The notes under the pieces: model-generated
Told to the model about the DNA's origin: nothing
The model's database searches: none
What the model saw: only the letters and a program-made list of their open reading frames with translations
In this document: positions 1 through 9,682 of the stretch, piece after piece
How positions within the stretch are numbered: the first letter of the stretch is position 1
Layout of the letters: each line of letters starts with the position of its first letter
Made by a program: the position numbers and the translations under genes
NCBI RefSeq assembly: GCF_037893015.1
Contig: NC_133666.1
Span: 652,726,957-652,790,956, forward strand
Source: Macrotis lagotis
Lineage: Eukaryota > Chordata > Mammalia > Peramelemorphia > Peramelidae
Direction of reading: 5' to 3'
Length of the DNA: 64,000 bases

Positions 1-115
1 GGTTAAGTGACTTGCCCAAGGTCACACAGCTAGTCAGCGTCAAGGATCTGAAGGCAGAGTTGAACTGAGGTCCCAGGGCTGCTGCTCTATCCACTGCATC
101 ACTTAGCAGCCCCTC
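1..115 (-). repeat. tRNA-derived SINE, partial, minus orientation
   Basis: The reverse-complement SINE hallmarks are visible: a GTTAAGTGACTTGCCCAAGG block, CACACAGCTAG, then CTCTATCCACTGCATCAC and a GCAGCCCC end. The window edge cuts off its 3' tail. The copy is diverged, so it is an older member or a MIR-like relative. Confidence 0.85.
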
Positions 116-345
116 TTCCCTACAAAGCCACTTCCCTTCCCTGCCCATGGCGCCTTCGGGAGAAGACTGAGGCAGAAGGGAGTCATTCTCTGGAGGTGGG
201 GGCAGCCCCTCTAGGTCCTACGCAGCAGAACTACCACTCCCAGAATCCTCTGCTCTGTGACCTTGCCTAGTTCCCAGAAGTCTGAGCGGCCGCGGTCCGT
301 TTCCGCCTTGGCAAAGTTAGCCCTTTGTCTTTGGGTTTGGACGGC

Positions 346-351
346 CACGTG
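346..351. promoter_or_regulatory. E-box CACGTG in the CpG island
   Basis: The palindrome GGCCACGTGGC is centred here. CACGTG is the USF/MYC-MAX type E-box and is common in CpG-island promoters. This is a motif match only. Confidence 0.45.
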
Positions 352-477
352 GCTCGGAGGGGTGGGGCGCGGTGAGGGGGAGGAGCTTCCGGGCTCCCTA
401 AGCCCCTCCCCCCACGCCCTAGCTGACGAGACACTGCCCAGAGGTCCCCCGGGGCGGGGACAGCGGGGCGCTGACTG

Positions 478-494
478 TAGCGCCACCCCGTGGT
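478..494 (-). promoter_or_regulatory. CTCF-like motif 1
   Basis: TAGCGCCACCCCGTGGT matches the reverse complement of the CTCF core (TAGCGCCCCCTGGTGG type) with few mismatches. It is the best of three similar motifs in the island. Confidence 0.5.
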
Positions 495-537
495 CTCTAT
501 GAGCACGGCCCAGGCTGGGTTTCAATTGTTTCGCCAC

Positions 538-553
538 AGCGCCGCCTCATGGC
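538..553 (-). promoter_or_regulatory. CTCF-like motif 2
   Basis: AGCGCCGCCTCATGGC has the same orientation as motif 1, starts 59 bases after its AGC, and keeps the AGCGCC half and the final GGC. Confidence 0.4.
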
Positions 554-636
554 TGCTCTTGGAAGTCCGGGGACTTTATCCAAATCGATGAAGCCCCGGC
601 GACGGCCGGTGGCGTCCGTCCAGTCTGGTTGGCCAC

Positions 637-652
637 AGCGCCACCGCGCGGC
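637..652 (-). promoter_or_regulatory. CTCF-like motif 3
   Basis: AGCGCCACCGCGCGGC is in the same orientation, 99 bases after motif 2. Like motif 2 it is preceded by GCCAC and followed by TGCT, so motifs 2 and 3 share flanks and may come from a local duplication. Confidence 0.4.
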
Positions 653-713
653 TGCTGCGCGTCAGTTCTGATGTCTGTAAAAGCGCCCGGCGGAGGAGAG
701 GCCCACCCCTGTA

Positions 714-721
714 TGACGTAA
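714..721 (+). promoter_or_regulatory. CRE-like site TGACGTAA
   Basis: TGACGTAA is a near-consensus CREB/ATF element at the distal edge of the CpG island. Motif match only. Confidence 0.4.
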
Positions 722-782
722 TGTCGGTGTGTTACGGGCTGACCTCACACAGGGAGCGGGCAAAGATGCGGACTGGCAAAAC

Positions 783-792
783 TTCCCGCCAA
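783..792 (-). promoter_or_regulatory. E2F-like site
   Basis: TTCCCGCCAA reads TTGGCGGGAA on the minus strand, which matches the E2F core consensus. It lies just outside the densest CpG region. Confidence 0.4.
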
Positions 793-825
793 TTAGCCCG
801 TGTCAAAAGTGGCATGGGATTCTGT

Positions 826-925
826 GAGGATAGTAATATAATAATAATAATGCCTATAGTAATAGATATAATTATATGATATATCAAATAGTTATATATG
901 GTATCTATAATAATAATGGCAAAAT
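826..925. repeat. AT-rich low-complexity tract
   Basis: Runs of TAATAATAA and TATATGATATATC. No gene signal. From 925 to 1,070 I see nothing recognisable. Confidence 0.7.
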
Positions 926-1103
926 GTTATGTTATGTGTCGTTAAAGTGTTTAGTTATGATAAAAACACTAAATAGCTAGCTATGGCGCTTTAAAGTTTG
1001 GATTGTGCTTTACAAAATTTATTTCATCCCTCTCACTGGAGCTGGTTGACGACTAATAGGGGATGTCACAGAGGGAATTCTCACCGAGCTCAGGGCTGGA
1101 GTT

Positions 1104-1552
1104 GGTGCTTCTTCTTCTTCATTATTGAAAAGCCCCAAATGACATCAGTATCCTAGAGACAAATGACAGTGTGTGCGACTGTGGCTGAGCAGACCAATGC
1201 CAGCTCGGAATGCCTCACCCCATGTGGGAACACCTGGGGTGGGTACTCTAAACTTACGGATGTCACATTTCTTTTAAGTGGGTTCAATTCTGCCTAGCTC
1301 AAAGGGCACAGCACCCTGCCTGATGAGGGCACGCCATGCTGGGCGCTCCTGTGCCAGTGTCTCCCATGCTGTGCAATCAATTCTAAAGTTCTTTCATGCG
1401 ACCTTCGGGTTGTCTCGGTATCACTTCTTCTGACGCCCTTGTAAATGCTTGCTCACATAAAATAGTCTTTTTGTCAAGTGTATGTTTGGTATTCTAAAAA
1501 CATGACCAGCCCATCCTAGCTGAGCTCACTGTGGTAGTGTTTGAATGCCTGA
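1104..1552 (-). mobile_element. RTE-clade LINE 3' fragment, minus orientation
   Basis: This aligns by eye along its whole length with 33,960-34,440, where the reading frame ends in a CPTCGR zinc-knuckle-like motif typical of RTE/BovB-like LINE C-termini. Shared landmarks include GACAGTGTGTGCGACTGTGG, GGAACACCTGGGGTGGGTAC and the TCTCCCATGCTGTGCAATCA block. The element is 5' truncated. An imperfect direct repeat of about 33 bp (1,070-1,103 and 1,586-1,619, each with GGAATTC and AGCTCAGGG) flanks it and looks like a long, aged TSD. Confidence 0.8.
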
Positions 1553-1584
1553 ATCAACCAACCAACCAACCAACCAACCAACCA
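1553..1584. repeat. (AACC)n simple repeat
   Basis: About seven units of AACC/CCAA at the truncated end of the RTE fragment. Confidence 0.9.
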
Positions 1585-1904
1585 TAGAAGGAATTCCCAT
1601 TAAGCTCAGGGTTGGAGTACGTCCCTTTACACTCTGAGATTTGGTGAAGGCTGATTCTGGGAGATGGGAAGAGGGGAATGACATTCTGGGGGCCAGAAAT
1701 TCATCCTAGGAAGAAGTTTTCCCCCAATCTCAGGTCACGGGAAGGAGCCATTTCTGGACCCGAGGTTCCTGACACACCTGTCTGGGAGCTTCAGGCTTTG
1801 GGAAGATGGTCATTACACTTGTGGAATGGCAAGGAGGAGACTGACCCTGGAGGATTGGACCCAGATACTTGGGGGAGGGGAAAAAGAGGAGGGGGAGGGG
1901 TCAA

Positions 1905-2135
1905 GCATTTATTAAATACTAATATGCCAGACTAAGTTGCTTTAAAAAATCTCATTTAAGGTTCCCAACAACTCTGCAAAGTAGTTATTATTAACCCTAT
2001 TTTGAAGTTGAAGAAAACAGACAGGCAAAGAGGTTAAATGACTTGCTTAGGACAATACACCAAGGAAGTGTCTGAGGCTGGAATTGAATTCAGGTCTTCC
2101 TGACTCCATCCCCAGAGCTCTGTTCATAGTGTTAT
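1905..2135 (-). repeat. MIR-type CORE-SINE, minus
   Basis: It has the MIR order in reverse complement: AGCATTTATTAAATACTAATATGCCAG, then a stretch like the MIR 'few hundred bp, mean decay' core with TTATTATTAACCC, then AGAGGTTAAATGACTTGC, then TTCAGGTCTTCCTGACTCCA. It is strongly diverged, hence ancient. From 1,620 to 1,905 no feature is recognised. Confidence 0.75.
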
Positions 2136-2944
2136 GTCTCTGCCCCTAGAGAACCCAGGATCATATAGATCCAAAAGATTTTGAATCCAGGGCATCTCCC
2201 CCAAACTAAGGAATTCTTAGGAAAGTAGGAGGGGAAGGAAACTCTCTCTGGTCTCAGACCATGGGGGGAATAGAGAAGGAGAAGGTTTGGGGTCTTGATT
2301 ATTGGATGTCACCTCCTCCATCCGCAGCTTCTCCTTCCTGCCCTGCCTTGGGTGACCAGACATATTCAGAGACCTCACTGGATATATCATCTTGTCTTGG
2401 CTGCTCTTGCAGGGGATGGAAGAAAAACCTAGTCATCCAATGGCTTTCTAAGACACTTCCTATACCAGATTCTTCTCTCTTGGCCTTAAATCATGAGCCC
2501 TAAGGTCTGAACATTTAATTTTGAATTTGTTAAACAGCTTTTATAACTTTTTCTCATCATAAGAGCTCTGATGAGGCAAATCTCTTAGGTAGCACCCTAT
2601 TTTACAGGCTAGAAACTTGAGGCTTACTATAAAATCTATGAAACTTGTTTTGTGGCTCATGTCTAGGAAGATGTTGGCTTCCTAATTAAGTCATTTTTTT
2701 CTTCTCTTTTGTGAGCCAGGATGCCAATGAGACTATTTTCTTTTATTGAGTCCTGACAGACACAGAGCTTGAATGTGGGGTCAGTATCATCCCCACACAT
2801 GGGAGGCCAGGTTCTCTTTTTGATCTTTCTCTGATGGTCCTCTTCTTTCAGGAAATGTGGATGGCACTCTTACCTGCATCTCCTTGCTTTGGGTAGCCTT
2901 TCCTGAGAGGTTAATGACCTTTTCCTGAGACCTGAGAAAACTCA
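2136..2944. other. Unassigned intergenic sequence
   Basis: Mixed-composition sequence with no recognisable repeat, RNA gene or convincing frame. The 80-codon frame at 2,261-2,503 has no family resemblance I can name and no splice context. Confidence 0.5.
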
Positions 2945-3003
2945 CAGAATCATAGACTTAGAGCTAGAAGGAAGTTCAGAGAACTTGTCTATCTATCTAT
3001 CTG

Positions 3004-3053
<50 letters not shown>

Positions 3054-3235
3054 ATCTATCTATCTATTCATTCATTCATTCATTCTTTATTTTTACAGAT
3101 TAGAAAACTCAGGCTCAGGGAGGTTAAGTGACTTTCTTTAAGTTTGGAAAGATAGTAACCATCAAATGTCATATTTGAACTAGGTCTCCTGACTCCAGGA
3201 CCAATGAGCTCTCCACTATGCCATTTTATCTCCCT
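2945..3235 (-). repeat. MIR3-type SINE, minus, split by a microsatellite
   Basis: CACAGAATCATAGACTTAGAG and GAAGGAAGTTCAGAGAAC begin a MIR3-like copy. It resumes after the TCTA array at TTTTTACAGATTAGAAAACTC and runs through GTCTCCTGACTCCAGG. The array has expanded inside the SINE body. Confidence 0.75.
2988..3085. repeat. (TCTA)n-(TTCA)n microsatellite
   Basis: About 18 nearly perfect TCTA units with one TCTG, then four to five TTCA units. It is long enough to be polymorphic. Confidence 0.95.
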
Positions 3236-3389
3236 AAAGACTTCAGATGGCACTTTCTTTGGATTGTTCTGATAGATTTGCCATGGAATCTTGTGTATCT
3301 TGGGTCTCTTGCCTTAGTATCTTGAGGTCCTTTGAAAGAAGGGATTGTATCATCTAAAGTTTGTTTCTAGGGCTCTACCCCTAGAAATA

Positions 3390-3425
3390 TATATATTAAT
3401 ATATATATATATATATATATTTATG
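3390..3425. repeat. (TA)n tract grown from a SINE tail
   Basis: A nearly pure TA run lies where the A-rich tail of the adjacent minus-oriented SINE should be. It sits between that SINE and its left TSD-like TAGAAATAT, so it probably expanded from the tail. Confidence 0.8.
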
Positions 3426-3430
3426 TATAT

Positions 3431-3576
3431 TTTAGGTTTTTGCAAGGCAATGGGGTTAAGTGGCTTGCCCAAGGCCACACAGCTAGGTAATTATTAAGTG
3501 TCTGAGGTCAGATTTGAACTCAGGTACTACTGACTCCAGGGCCAGTGCTCCATCCACTGAGCCACCTAGCTGCCCC
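3431..3576 (-). repeat. tRNA-derived marsupial SINE, full-length, minus
   Basis: Starts TTTAGGTTTTTGCAAGGCA and ends CACCTAGCTGCCCC. TSD-like TAGAAATAT/TAGAAAATAT lie on the two sides, with the TA tract inside. A low-divergence copy. Confidence 0.93.
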
Positions 3577-4154
3577 TAGAAAATATTTGTTGAAGTAGTC
3601 CTTGTGGAGGTTTCTAGTCTAGCTGTGGAACTTTTGGGATGGTGAGGCAGAAGTTCTTTCTCAGATGCCCCTTCTCTTTCCTCAACCCTTTCCCTTCCTA
3701 AGCTTTGTCCTTTCCCTTAGAGAAGGAGGAGATATGGTTGTTGGGCTCTGGACAGCCTGCCCTTTTTCTTCTTTCTCCTTTGGTCCTTTTTCATAGGTGC
3801 ATTTCCTTCCCCTATAAGAACCTCAACTCAAGGAAGTCTTATCCTGAGACTGGAGCCCCGTTTGTTTTCCTCTGGGATAATTCACTCATAATTCATTTGC
3901 TGAATAGTTGACTCCAGCTTTGTGTTACTGCCAACTGGGGTTGCCTCTCCATCTACCCACTCTTCACTTCCTGCTTCACTCAGTGATATGGCACTGCTAC
4001 CTTTCCCAAAGGAAAGGAATTGAATATAGGCTTAAGGATGGATTCTTTATTTGCAGAAGACCTGCTTGGCTAAGTTTGGAGAGATGTATTCAATATTTTG
4101 TTGCCATGAACCTTAAGTCCTCCTTCACTTAGATCAAGCATTTATCTATAAGAA
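3577..4154. other. Unassigned intergenic sequence
   Basis: No repeat family, RNA gene or coding frame recognised. The 68- and 74-codon frames here overlap each other and have no supporting motifs. Confidence 0.5.
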
Positions 4155-4400
4155 ATAAGTAAATTTATTAAGCATTACAGTAGCTCAGCCACTGTTCTTG
4201 GAGCTGAGAATGCAAAGAGCTTAAATTCTAATGAAGAAAGATAAAAAAATAGATAAAGGAGAGCTGGAGGGGAAGGGAGATTGGTAGACTATCTAGGAGG
4301 TATAGTGTGGCCATGGCCAGGAAGTGAGGTACAGGCCTGGCTCCTGGAAAAATAAGGTAAAAGCTCACCTTTCAAGTCCAGGACTAGAGGGAGATTCTGG
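4155..4400 (-). repeat. L2 LINE 3'-end fragment, minus (diverged)
   Basis: TTTATTAAGCATTAC...CACTGTTCTTGGAGCTGAGAATGCAAAGAG follows the reverse-complement order of the marsupial L2 3' end (few tens of bases that normally read ...cactgtgctaagcgctggggatac...). Poorly conserved. Confidence 0.55.
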
Positions 4401-4629
4401 TGAGGGTGGGGCAGATGGGAATGAGGATCCAGAGTGGAGATAGTATGTTGTGGAGCCTCATGCACTTTTGCTGATAATTTTGAAGGATCCTGTCTCTGTG
4501 GTGCAAACCATGGCCCTTACTACATTTTATGGGGCTGTGAAGGAAGCCATTTATTTTGTCTGTGCTGGGGATATCATCAGTGTACATAGAAGAAGAAAAC
4601 TCTTACCACTGATATTAATTCTTGGGTTC

Positions 4630-4810
4630 AAGATTGAGAAGGGAATGAACCTCAGAGACCATTTAGTCTACTACCCTTCATTTTACAGATGAAGAAACTG
4701 AAGAAACCATGGAGGTTAAGTGACTTGTCCAAGGTTATTTGGGTCACAGACATCAGACTTAGGATTTGAACCCTGGTACTGTGACTTCCAAGGCAGTGAC
4801 TTTCCCTCTT
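4630..4810 (-). repeat. MIR3-type SINE, minus
   Basis: CTCAGAGACCATTTAGTC, CATTTTACAGATGAAGAAAC, GAGGTTAAGTGACTTGTCC and GGATTTGAACCCTGG appear in MIR3 order. The remainder to 5,347 is unassigned. Confidence 0.75.
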
Positions 4811-5347
4811 CAGGGTGCTGAGTTTTGACCTGGGCAGTATGTAAGAACAGGGACTTGAATCCAGCTCTTCTTGACTCTGAATTTTTATCTAGTCTCCACT
4901 CTAGGTTACCCCTCTAATTCTAGCTTTGTAGGTAGAATTTTCTCTGACCTTCTCTGAATTTTTTCTCTTTTTACATGTTTATTATGATTGCTCACTGAGC
5001 ACAGCTTAGAAGCAGATGCAGAGGGGACTGAGGCAATATTCCTCCCTCTAGAAGTTGAGGGTCAACATTATAATAAGAAATGACCTTTCTAAAAGTTGCT
5101 TCATAGATTGGAGCATACTTTTTCTAAACTTTATTTTTGTTGAGATTTCTTTTTTTTGGGAGGAGGGTTTTTTTTTTTACAATTATGACTATTGTGGTAA
5201 TGTTTTTTCATGACTACACATTTTTAACCTATATCAGGAAAGAATTAGGAACTCAAGGTTTTAAAAGTGAATGTTGAAACTTTTTTTGGCATGTATCCAG
5301 GGAAAAATAAAATAAAATATAAAGATAAAAGTTGTTTCAGACTGTCT

Positions 5348-5505
5348 TTTTTATTTATTTGTTTGTTTTTGCAAGGCAATGGGGTTAAGTGAATTTCCCA
5401 AGGTCACACAACTAGGTGATTATTAAATGTCTGAGGTTGGATTTGAACTCAGGTCCTCCTGACTTCAGGGCTGGTGCTCTATCCACTGTGCCACTAGCTG
5501 CCCCC
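5348..5505 (-). repeat. tRNA-derived marsupial SINE, minus
   Basis: TTTTTGCAAGGCAATGGGGT through CCACTAGCTGCCCCC. The T-rich left end shows the tail. Flanks CAGACTGTCT and CAGACCCAGTCT resemble a decayed TSD. Confidence 0.92.
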
Positions 5506-5559
5506 AGACCCAGTCTTATGGTTCCTTATGGTATCTCAGAGTTGGGACAGATGTGAGGC

Positions 5560-5745
5560 AGGCAACACGGTATGATGGAGAAAGAACAGGTTTTTGAGTA
5601 AAAGACTGGAGGTTCCAATCCTCTCTTGCTACCTGTATGATCCTAGATAGTCAACCTTACTGGGTCTGTTTTCTTAGCTCCATAATGAAAGAGATGGACT
5701 AGATGGACTCTAAGGTCTCTTCCTGATCTAAGAATATAATCTTAA
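5560..5745 (+). repeat. MIR3-type SINE, plus
   Basis: ATGGAGAAAGAACAGG, CTACCTGTATGATCCTAGATAGTC and GATGGACTAGATGGACTCTA follow the MIR3 sense order, ending in the characteristic AAGGTCTCTTCCTGATCTAAG. Confidence 0.75.
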
Positions 5746-5784
5746 TGATTATAATCTATCTTAATGAACATTTAGGATTTATTA

Positions 5785-5905
5785 ACTTGGTCAAGACACT
5801 TCATCTCTATGAGCCTCAATTTCCTCCTCTGTAAAATGAAGGTGTTGGACTAAATGAAAATGACCCCCTAAGATCTCCCAATCTATAGTCTTAGATTCTG
5901 TGGTC
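5785..5905 (+). repeat. MIR3-type SINE 3' half, plus
   Basis: AAGACACTTCATCTCTATGAG, CCTCTGTAAAATGAAGGTG and the closing TAGATTCTGTGGTCC. It lies 40 bases after another copy in the same orientation, so the two may be a tandem pair or two insertions. Confidence 0.7.
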
Positions 5906-7149
5906 CAGAGCATGATATTTTTAGATCAGTAGTCTATTGGTCAGTTTTTTCTGGGGTTGGGAAAAGAGACCTGAGAAAAATAATTCATGGTACCTGGACT
6001 CAAATGAGACCCAGTTCAGTAGACAGTTAAGATGTTGATGGGCTGGGATGAATTAGCAAAGGTGAAGAGTGACATGTTTAACCTCATGCAGGGAGGTGGC
6101 AGGGAAGGTTAAATCCTGGCCACAAATAAAGATATGTTAGAAGCAGGTTGGACTGTGAGTAAGGATTGGGATTACAGTGGCTGGCAGGGGAGTGCCTTTC
6201 CATTGCATTGGTGGGAACAAGAAAGCTGAAAACAGTTACCAGCCCAGCCCAGAAATCTGCCTATGCCCACCGAGCTTGTAGCCTTGACTCCGTGCAAAAG
6301 ACTGGAGAGGAATGAAAAACAAAACTTTCCATTGATAAGATACTGTTCCTGTTGAGTCTGGTGGGAATTCAGTTTGAATATGCATTTTTTCTCCTTTACT
6401 TCTTACAATGTCATTGATTTTAAAAATAAACAAAACGGTGATCTCAAAAAAAGGGGTGGGAGAGGGGGAAAATCTAGTTTTCAATCCAGATATTACTTAT
6501 TTAGAGAAATCATGGATGTCCTTTGTATTTCCCATTATCTTCAATTCTGATCCCCTTTTTGATATGTATTTTCTTGTTCCTCTACCTGGTGAGTCCTCTC
6601 TAGGATCTGTTGAAGAAAATAAAGTAAGTCCTCAGCTTTGCATTTCACTGGATCATATCTATAAGAAACAATCTTGTCATTTGTTATATAAGGCATCAAG
6701 AGAGCCCTCCCCATCAACTACATATCCCAGTCTGCCAGAAGTAAGCTGGGTCTTCTGTATTCTGGGGGAGATACTTGTGAAAAAGTTTTAGAAATTAGCA
6801 AATCCTACAAGTATCCATTAAAGTCACAAACTGAGAACAGAATGTTTTATAGAGAAGACACAATGTGTAGTGTTAGATTGGAAAAGTATTATTTGTCCCC
6901 AAGGATGAGTGAAAGATATTGCAGCTCAAAATTTCATATAATAGTAATTTTATGAGAGCAGACTTAATTTTGGTTAGTCAGGTTAAAAAAAATCTGATAT
7001 CTTTTAGTTTGTGCTTGCATTTAGGTAATTTTGCTTTGGTTAATAATCAATAATGTTTAAAATATAGAGTCTAATCAATATTAGCTAAGTCCTTTAAATT
7101 TGGGACTTAAGTATTTTATTTCCACATACCAACCACAAAATAGAGAAAA
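5906..7149. other. Unassigned intergenic sequence with one long chance frame
   Basis: The longest non-LINE, non-receptor frame of this part of the window (127 codons, 6,408-6,791, plus strand) lies here. Its translation is compositionally plausible but shows no domain, repeat or membrane pattern I know. It overlaps an antisense frame and has no clear start context. I therefore treat it as probably non-coding. The rest is AT-rich without recognised repeats. Confidence 0.4.
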
Positions 7150-7260
7150 AGAAGGGAGAGATATGACCTTAGGCATGTCTTTTCAAATCTCTCTCTTTGT
7201 GTCCAGTTTCTACCCCTGTACAATGAGGGAACTACACCAGATCAGAGACATCAGACATAT
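7150..7260 (+). repeat. MIR3-type SINE fragment, plus
   Basis: ATGACCTTAGGCATGTC, TTTCTACCCCTGTACAATGAG and a short 3' remainder fit the middle of MIR3. The following 300 bases are unassigned and may be a worn DNA-transposon relic, which I cannot name. Confidence 0.5.
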
Positions 7261-7590
7261 ATAGAATATGGGCTGCATACAGTCTGAGTGCTGACTGAAC
7301 TAGAAGAAAATATAATTAGGAAATGTTTATCAAAATAAATAAAAATACAGGAAAACATAGATAATGTTGGTTTTCTAAGTTCCCAGGCGGATCAAAAGGA
7401 TCCCATGTGACAATTTTGTGACCTTCTCTTTTAGAATTGTCACAAATGGACTAAGTGATTTTTAAGGTATCTCTCAGCTCTGATCTCTGAGCTCATGTAA
7501 AAAAGAGCTCAGAAGGGGGTCTAGACCAGATGGTATGAGGGGAGGGGGTATTCTATTATTGGGGTCACACACAATAGTAGTTTTGTTTCT

Positions 7591-7746
7591 TTTGTTTCTT
7601 TTTTTTAGGTTTTTGCAAGGCAAATGGGGTTAAGTGGCCCAAGGCCACACAGCTAGGTAATTATTAAGTGTCTGAGACCGGATTTGAACCCAGGTACTCC
7701 TGACTCCAGAGCTGGTGCTTTATCCACTATGCCACCTAGTCGCCCC
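7591..7746 (-). repeat. tRNA-derived marsupial SINE, young, minus
   Basis: AGGTTTTTGCAAGGCAAATG through CCACCTAGTCGCCCC. The TSD ATAG(TAG)TTTTGTTTCTT is present at about 7,574 and 7,747-7,761. Carries the CTTTATCCACTATGCC variant of the youngest subfamily. Confidence 0.95.
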
Positions 7747-8094
7747 ATAGTTTTGTTTCTTAATGAAAATTATGGGACAATCAAGTGGATTGGGCAGTGG
7801 TCTTGATGATTATTTTATTGACCTCTGGGAACAGGGGGAGGGGGGAATGATTTGAGACCCTGAAGGTTTGAAGGTTCCTGAAATTAGAGCAAAGAGGGTT
7901 GAATACAGTCTTTTGGAATAACTTGAGCAAGCTCTGGTTGGTTGGTGATCTCTTGCTGGGCTCACTGTACATTGTGCCATTCATTCAATTAAACTTGCCC
8001 CTTAAATGAGATTGAAAAAATCTGGGCATGTCTCATTTTCCAATTCACACCTTTTCAGACCTCATGAACACCACATTCTTTAGTATCATTATGG

Positions 8095-8285
8095 CTGATG
8101 GCAGAGATCCTATAGGATCAGAGATTTTTAGATTTTATAGAACTCTCCAAGTGTGTCCAGCAGAGAAATTATGACTTAGAGGATAACGCACCTTTAGCTG
8201 TGGAAGGAAGGAATGACCTGAACCCAGCCCTTTTTAACTCTAAGGCTAGCTCGTTAGCCACCATGTCCTACTGCCTCTCTCTTGG
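8095..8285 (-). repeat. MIR3-type SINE, minus (diverged)
   Basis: GACTTAGAGGATAACGCACC, GAATGACCTGAACCCAGCCC, then CTAACTCTAAGG-like and CACCATGTCCTACTGCCTCTC ends match the reverse MIR3 order. Confidence 0.55.
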
Positions 8286-8329
8286 GATATAACATTTTAG
8301 ACTATAAGTAAATATAGTATAATCTGAGG

Positions 8330-8613
8330 AGGGAGAAGGCAGCTGGGGGATTAGAAAAGGCTTCCCACAGTATTTGATTTAAACCTTAAGGGAAGCCAAG
8401 AACTTGATAGAGGTGGCAGTGAGGAGGGAGTGAATTACAGGCATGTGGGTCAAACTCATGAACTTGGGCAGTGGAATGAATCTGAGGCAATAATGGGGTA
8501 GTTCTGCTAGAATGAAGGATGCATGAAGAGAAGTGATATGAAATAAACATTGAAATGTAGTTTGGAATTAGATTGAAAGATTTTAAATACTAAGCCAAGA
8601 AATTTGATGTTGT
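8330..8613 (-). repeat. L2 LINE 3' region, minus, part 1
   Basis: AGGCTTCCCACAGTATTTGA, GTGAGGAGGGAGTGAATTACAG and the AATGAATCTGAGG block follow the reverse complement of the marsupial L2 3' end. The element resumes at 8,952 after an inserted repeat (8,614-8,951). Confidence 0.65.
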
Positions 8614-8951
8614 TGCAGTGGACAACAGAAAGAAGGTCACTCTTAATTTGGCTTCTATTTTCTCCAAGCAGAATGACAAACTCTGTATGTTGATAAATGG
8701 GGTTATTCTGTTGTTTGGGTTTGCCTAATTGCTTTTTCTGTTCTGAAGGAGGTTTTGATGGGAAAGAAGGTGAAAGTATATCAGGAAATCACTATGATCT
8801 AAAAACAAGAAATATTTAGAGAAAATAAAAGTAAAGGCAGGTAACAGAAAAGTTCATAGGTCCTTTAAGCAGGAAGGGTGAAATATCTCAGGGTGAGCTG
8901 AGGTGAGTAAGGAAATCAAAGGGCAGAAAAAAAAGGTTTGTGAACTATCCT
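8614..8951 (+). repeat. Unnamed repeat, copy A (inserted in L2)
   Basis: Two blocks are shared with 11,600-12,036: X (8,614-8,662, core ATTTGGCTTCTATTT) and Y (8,693-8,950, including TTGCCTAATTGCTTTTTCTG and GAAAGTATATCAGGAAATCA). The second copy is inverted and has the blocks in the opposite order along the element. The insert sits cleanly between two L2 halves. I cannot name the family and see no coding frame. Confidence 0.7.
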
Positions 8952-9035
8952 AGAGGCAATTGGGAGCTCTTGAAGGTTCTTGAGTTAGGCGGTGACTAGT
9001 TAGACCTGTATTTTGGGAAATGTCTCTTCTGATGC
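8952..9035 (-). repeat. L2 LINE 3' region, minus, part 2
   Basis: TAGAGGCAATTGGGAGCTCT, GAGTTAGGCGGTGACTAG and TTAGACCTGTATTTTGGGAAA continue the L2 order interrupted at 8,613. Confidence 0.65.
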
Positions 9036-9682
9036 TACTCCCTTTTGCTCTTTCCCTCTGTCCACATGGTCCCTGGAGAAGTAGAAATGGGCTTGACATT
9101 TTAGGAATCAACAATTTTCTTCTTTTTACATATAATTTTTATTTTTTAAGCAAGGTTTTCCTGGTTCCTGTTTCCAGGGAGACATTGAGGAGTTTATTTA
9201 TATATGAGTGAGCAGATTCTGGGCATTGTGTAACTCCTAGAACTTCAGCTTTCTCATCCATTGTTTGCTAGGTAGACACTTCAGGGTGTCAGTGTAGAAG
9301 CCCCCGTTTATGATTCCTGTCTTTCTAGTAGGGAGAGGGCACAGATCTGAGTCAAGATCAACCATCCGATGTGTGCCCCCATTTGTTCTAGGTGACACAA
9401 TCCTGAACATCCTTCCCTAGTCCTTCTTGGTTTTACTAATATCCTATTACTGCAGTCCAATGGGAATTGGGCTGTTCTCTGTCCTGGGACTATCATTTAA
9501 GTCCCATCTCTTTTTCAATTAACAGGACTTTCAATTTTCACACCGGAGATTTTCTTAACTAGAAGGAGAAGAGCTGGAGAGAGATGAATTGAGAAGTACT
9601 TGTCTCAGTGAGCAATTGGGGATAAAGCCCAATTTGAGTCATTGGCAAGAATAGCCCCAGTGCATGGATCAAATTTGAGTAG
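9036..9682. other. Unassigned intergenic sequence
   Basis: No repeat, RNA gene or coding frame recognised. The short frames on both strands lack motifs. Confidence 0.5.

Larger units (their letters stand above)
270..800. promoter_or_regulatory. CpG island, promoter-like, gene not identified
   Basis: This is the only strongly GC- and CpG-rich stretch of the window, in sharp contrast to the AT-rich repeats that follow from about 830. It holds a GC box (GGGGCGGGGA, 451-460), an E-box, a CRE-like site, an E2F-like site and three CTCF-like motifs. Such islands normally mark the 5' end of a broadly expressed gene. I see no first exon with a convincing coding frame or donor site, so neither direction nor gene can be assigned. 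The short open frames across it are what GC-rich DNA gives by chance. Confidence 0.7.

Noticed and set aside
211-537. Overlapping open frames on both strands of the CpG island (79-108 codons).
   Set aside because: GC-rich DNA has few stop codons; the frames overlap in several phases, are proline/arginine/serine-rich and show no domain.
6408-6791. 127-codon plus-strand frame.
   Set aside because: No recognisable motif, no splice or start context, and it overlaps an opposite-strand frame. Kept only as an unassigned note.
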